NCBI GenBank assembly: GCA_029218485.1
Contig: JAQXRK010000199.1
Coordinates: 1 to 6,809, forward strand
DNA: 6,809 bases
DNA from: a bacterium
GTDB lineage: Bacteria; Bacillota; Clostridia; Christensenellales; CAG-138
Direction of reading: 5' to 3'
Shown here: in pieces, positions 4,336 to 6,809 of the stretch
Position numbering within the stretch: position 1 is the stretch's first letter
How the letters are laid out: the number at the start of each line of letters is the position of its first letter
Notes under the pieces: generated by a model
Databases searched by the model: none
Told to the model about the DNA's origin: nothing
The model's input: the letters and a program-made list of their open reading frames with translations, nothing else
Translations under genes and position numbers: made by a program

Positions 4336-6240
4336 ATGATTATCACGTTCCCGGACGGCGGAAAGCGCGAGTTTCAGGACGGCATGACCGGCCTTGAGAT
4401 CGCCGCCGCCATCAGCCCGCGCCTCGCCAAGGCCACGCTTTCCTGCGCCATCGACGGCGTGCACAGCGATGCGTTCCGCCCCATCGAGGGCGACCACACG
4501 ATCCAGTTCTTTACCTTTGCCGATGCGGACGGCCGCTGGGCCTACCGCCACACCGGGTCGCACGTGCTCGCGCAGGCGGTCAAGCGCCTCCACCCGGAGA
4601 TCAAGCTCGCCATCGGCCCGGCCATCGACAACGGGTTCTATTACGATTTTGACGCGCCCGAGCCGTTTACGCCGGACGATCTGGCCGCCATCGAGAAGGA
4701 GATGGAGAACATCTCGAAGGAGAACCTCCAGCTCGAGCGCTTTGAGCTGCCCCGCGAGGAGGCCATCGCGTATATGGAGGAGAAGGGCGAACCGTACAAG
4801 GTTGAGCTCATTCGCGACCTGCCGGAGGACGCGGTCATCAGCTTCTACCGCCAGGGCGAGTTTGTCGACCTGTGCGCCGGCCCGCACATCGCCTCGACCG
4901 GCAAGTTCAAAAACGCGAAGCTCATGAGCGTCGCGGGCGCATATTGGCGCGGCAGCGAGAAGAACAAGATGCTCCAGCGCATCTACGGCACGGCGTTTGA
5001 AAAGAAGGCCGACCTCGACGCCTACCTGACCATGCTCGAGGAGGCGAAGAAGCGCGACCACCGCAAGCTCGGCAAGGAGCTCGGTCTGTTCGCGATCATG
5101 GATGAGGGCCCCGGCTTCCCGTTCTTCCTGCCCAAGGGCATGGTGCTCAAGAACACGCTGATCGACTACTGGCGGCAGGTACACAAGCGCTACGGCTATG
5201 TGGAGATCTCCACGCCGATCATTCTGAACCAGGAGCTGTGGCACCGCTCCGGCCACTGGGATCACTACAAGAACAACATGTACACCACCGTCATCGACGA
5301 CATGGATTATGCCGTCAAGCCGATGAACTGCCCCGGCGGCATGCTGGTCTACAAGAACAGCCCGCACAGCTACCGCGACCTGCCGCTGCGCATGGCCGAG
5401 CTGGGACTGGTCCACCGCCATGAGCTCAGCGGCGCGCTGCACGGCCTGTTCCGCGTGCGCTGCTTCACGCAGGACGATGCGCACATCTTCATGACGCCCG
5501 CGCAGATGAAGGATGAGATCATCAACACCGTCCGCATCTTCGACGAGATCTACTCCACGTTCGGCCTGACCTACCAGATCGAGCTGAGCACGATGCCCGA
5601 GGACCACATGGGCGACGAGGCGGACTGGAAGTTTGCCGAGGATACGCTGCAGGCGGCCATCGAGGAAATGGGCAAGCCCTTCGTCATCAATGCGGGCGAC
5701 GGCGCGTTCTACGGCCCGAAGCTGGACTTCCATCTGGCCGACTCCCTCGGCAGAACGTGGCAGTGCGGCACCATCCAGCTCGACTTCCAGATGCCGGAGC
5801 GCTTTGAGCTGGAATACACCGGCGACGACGGCGAAAAGCACCGCCCCGTCATGATCCACCGCGCGCTGCTCGGCTCGATCGAGCGCTTCATCGGCGTGAT
5901 CACGGAGCACTTCGCCGGCGCGTTCCCGACATGGCTCTCGCCCGTGCAGGTCAAGGTGCTGCCGATCACCGACCGCGCAGCCGAGAAGGCCAAGGCCGTG
6001 CAGGCGGCGCTCGATCAGAAGGGCGTGCGCGTTGAGTGCGACCTGCGCAACGAGAAGATCGGCTTCAAGATCCGCGAAGCGCAGCTGCAGAAGATCCCGT
6101 ACATGCTCGTCATCGGCGACAAGGAGGTCGAGCAGGACCTCGTTTCCGTCCGCTCCCGCAGCAACGGCGACCTCGGCACAATGACGCTCGACGGCTTCAC
6201 CGCCAAGATCCTCGAGGAGATCGAGACAAAGGCGAGATAA
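4336..6240 (+). CDS. thrS: Threonine--tRNA ligase (ThrRS)
   Basis: ThrRS is a cytoplasmic class II synthetase that joins L-threonine to tRNA-Thr using ATP and edits mischarged Ser-tRNA. The 634-residue product is full length. Residues 1-60 form the TGS domain. The editing domain has zinc-site-like HTGSH (His72, His76) and CAGPH (Cys180, His184). The catalytic core contains motif 1 around GPGFPFFLPKGM (258-269), NCPGG with Cys332, motif 2 Arg361 and RVRCFTQDDAHIF (373-385) with Gln379 and His383, and motif 3 HRALLGSIERF with His508 and Arg517. Cys332, His383 and His508 are the expected zinc ligands that bind threonine. The anticodon-binding domain is about 535-634, including LRNEKIGFKIREAQ. 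Residue 420 is Met in STMPED, where the E. coli enzyme has Arg (STRPEK). AGGAGG at 4322-4327 lies eight bases before the ATG. Expression is controlled by the T-box leader. The gene is divergent from tig and probably monocistronic. Confidence 0.98.
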   Translation: MIITFPDGGKREFQDGMTGLEIAAAISPRLAKATLSCAIDGVHSDAFRPIEGDHTIQFFTFADADGRWAYRHTGSHVLAQAVKRLHPEIKLAIGPAIDNGFYYDFDAPEPFTPDDLAAIEKEMENISKENLQLERFELPREEAIAYMEEKGEPYKVELIRDLPEDAVISFYRQGEFVDLCAGPHIASTGKFKNAKLMSVAGAYWRGSEKNKMLQRIYGTAFEKKADLDAYLTMLEEAKKRDHRKLGKELGLFAIMDEGPGFPFFLPKGMVLKNTLIDYWRQVHKRYGYVEISTPIILNQELWHRSGHWDHYKNNMYTTVIDDMDYAVKPMNCPGGMLVYKNSPHSYRDLPLRMAELGLVHRHELSGALHGLFRVRCFTQDDAHIFMTPAQMKDEIINTVRIFDEIYSTFGLTYQIELSTMPEDHMGDEADWKFAEDTLQAAIEEMGKPFVINAGDGAFYGPKLDFHLADSLGRTWQCGTIQLDFQMPERFELEYTGDDGEKHRPVMIHRALLGSIERFIGVITEHFAGAFPTWLSPVQVKVLPITDRAAEKAKAVQAALDQKGVRVECDLRNEKIGFKIREAQLQKIPYMLVIGDKEVEQDLVSVRSRSNGDLGTMTLDGFTAKILEEIETKAR

Positions 6241-6316
6241 GGCACGCAGAAAGCGGTTCGCCCGGCAGTCTGCCCGGAGCACACACCGCTGCGACCCCCG
6301 CTATCCGAACACCCGC

Positions 6317-6353
6317 AGAAACGCCCGACCTATGACCGTTCGGGCGTTTCTTT
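6317..6353 (+). terminator. Rho-independent terminator of thrS
   Basis: AGAAACGCCCGA (6317-6328) pairs perfectly with TCGGGCGTTTCT (6340-6351), a 12-bp stem with an 11-base loop. Its 3' arm is U-rich and runs into TTTCTTTG, giving a broken but adequate U-tract. It lies 77 bases after the thrS stop. It is only about 20 bases before the earliest possible start of the next gene, leaving little room for a separate promoter. Confidence 0.85.
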
Positions 6354-6402
6354 GTGTGGAGAACAGGCGAATGTGAAAGCCAACAGATTGAGTGAGAAGT
6401 AT

Positions 6403-6809
6403 ATGCAGATTGAAACAATGCGTGTGAGCGATATCGATTCCGTCATTCCGCTTTACATCGACTACTACAATCATCACGAAGGGGCTTGCTGGACGGAAGC
6501 AGCCGCGAAAAAATGTATCCGTCAGATATTGACCATGGAGGATTCCTGCTCGCTCATCCTGAAAGACGATCAGGGCGAGGCGTGCGGTTTTGCGATGGGC
6601 TACTTCAAGCAGTACGATGATCTGGTCAGCTATATTCTGGAGGAGATCGTCATCGCGTACCGCTGTCAAAACCAGGGCCTCGGCAGCATGCTCCTCTCGG
6701 CGCTCGAGGCGAAGGTCCGGGAGGCGGGCGCATCCAGCGTGCAGCTCCAGGCGGTGAACGACGCCATGCACGAAAGGTACTATGGGAAAGCCGGTTACCA
6801 GAATGTCAA
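6403..6809 (+). CDS. GNAT-family N-acetyltransferase (partial, runs off right edge)
   Basis: GNAT enzymes transfer an acetyl group from acetyl-CoA to an amine on a small molecule or protein. The 135 visible residues show the usual order. They open with MQIETMRVSDIDSVIPLY, matching the 'rxatxxDxxxixxLy' start of the family. A strand then leads to the acetyl-CoA pyrophosphate-binding motif A, QNQGLGSMLL (89-98). The motif B region VNDAMHERYYGKAGYQ (118-133) ends at the window edge, so only a short C-terminus is missing. The substrate cannot be told. I chose ATG 6403 on family fit, although its ribosome binding site is weak (GAGAAG). An in-frame GTG at 6373 has GGAGAA (6358-6363) nine bases upstream and would add VKANRLSEKY, so it is a serious alternative. 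The gene follows the thrS terminator on the same strand and may depend on read-through or on a promoter I cannot see. Confidence 0.88.
   Translation, partial: MQIETMRVSDIDSVIPLYIDYYNHHEGACWTEAAAKKCIRQILTMEDSCSLILKDDQGEACGFAMGYFKQYDDLVSYILEEIVIAYRCQNQGLGSMLLSALEAKVREAGASSVQLQAVNDAMHERYYGKAGYQNV

Noticed and set aside
4142..4397. Short plus-strand frames within the T-box leader that might be leader peptides
   Set aside because: The region is fully explained by T-box structure, the frames lack ribosome binding sites and Thr-codon runs, and T-box regulation needs no leader peptide.
3901..6282. A 793-codon open frame on the minus strand opposite thrS
   Set aside because: It is a by-product of GC-rich third positions in thrS: its translation is rich in Leu, Val, Arg, Asp and His, with no domain or ribosome binding site, and it also runs through the T-box leader and a promoter. 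thrS itself is unmistakable.

Overview
The window looks like chromosomal housekeeping DNA from a GC-rich, low-branching Firmicute of the clostridial / Oscillospiraceae type. Four things point there: coding regions with mostly G or C in third codon positions, a tig-clpP-clpX cluster, a threonyl-tRNA synthetase gene preceded by a T-box leader (a mainly Gram-positive device), and strong AGGAGG-type ribosome binding sites. The genus assignment is inference. No mobile element, CRISPR array, rRNA or tRNA gene was seen.

Layout from left to right. Bases 1-120 (minus) encode the first 40 residues of a lipoprotein that runs off the left edge: a signal peptide with a lipobox, then a Pro/Thr-rich linker. 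Bases 121-475 hold no supported gene but carry a candidate promoter for that lipoprotein and two short perfect palindromes. A strong intrinsic terminator (476-508) ends the minus-strand operon tig (trigger factor) - clpP (protease) - clpX (unfoldase), which occupies 569-3838. The operon starts from a good extended -10 promoter at 3898-3926. Between 3927 and 4053 is a GC-rich divergent spacer with nested inverted repeats. On the plus strand, a promoter at 4054-4083 drives a T-box leader of about 245 bases. Its antiterminator and terminator can be paired base by base and share one strand. The leader controls thrS (4336-6240), which ends at a 12-bp-stem terminator (6317-6353). A GNAT acetyltransferase gene then starts and runs off the right edge.

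The minus-strand operon joins folding of new chains on the ribosome (trigger factor) to ATP-dependent degradation (ClpXP). ThrRS, divergently transcribed, supplies Thr-tRNA under feedback from uncharged tRNA-Thr. Both units serve protein production and quality control, but nothing in the sequence shows shared regulation. I found no convincing novel multi-gene system. The best leads are local: the out-of-position clpX ribosome binding site inside clpP, the repeat cluster at the tig promoter, the partial lipoprotein, and a variant IGF-loop residue in ClpX.
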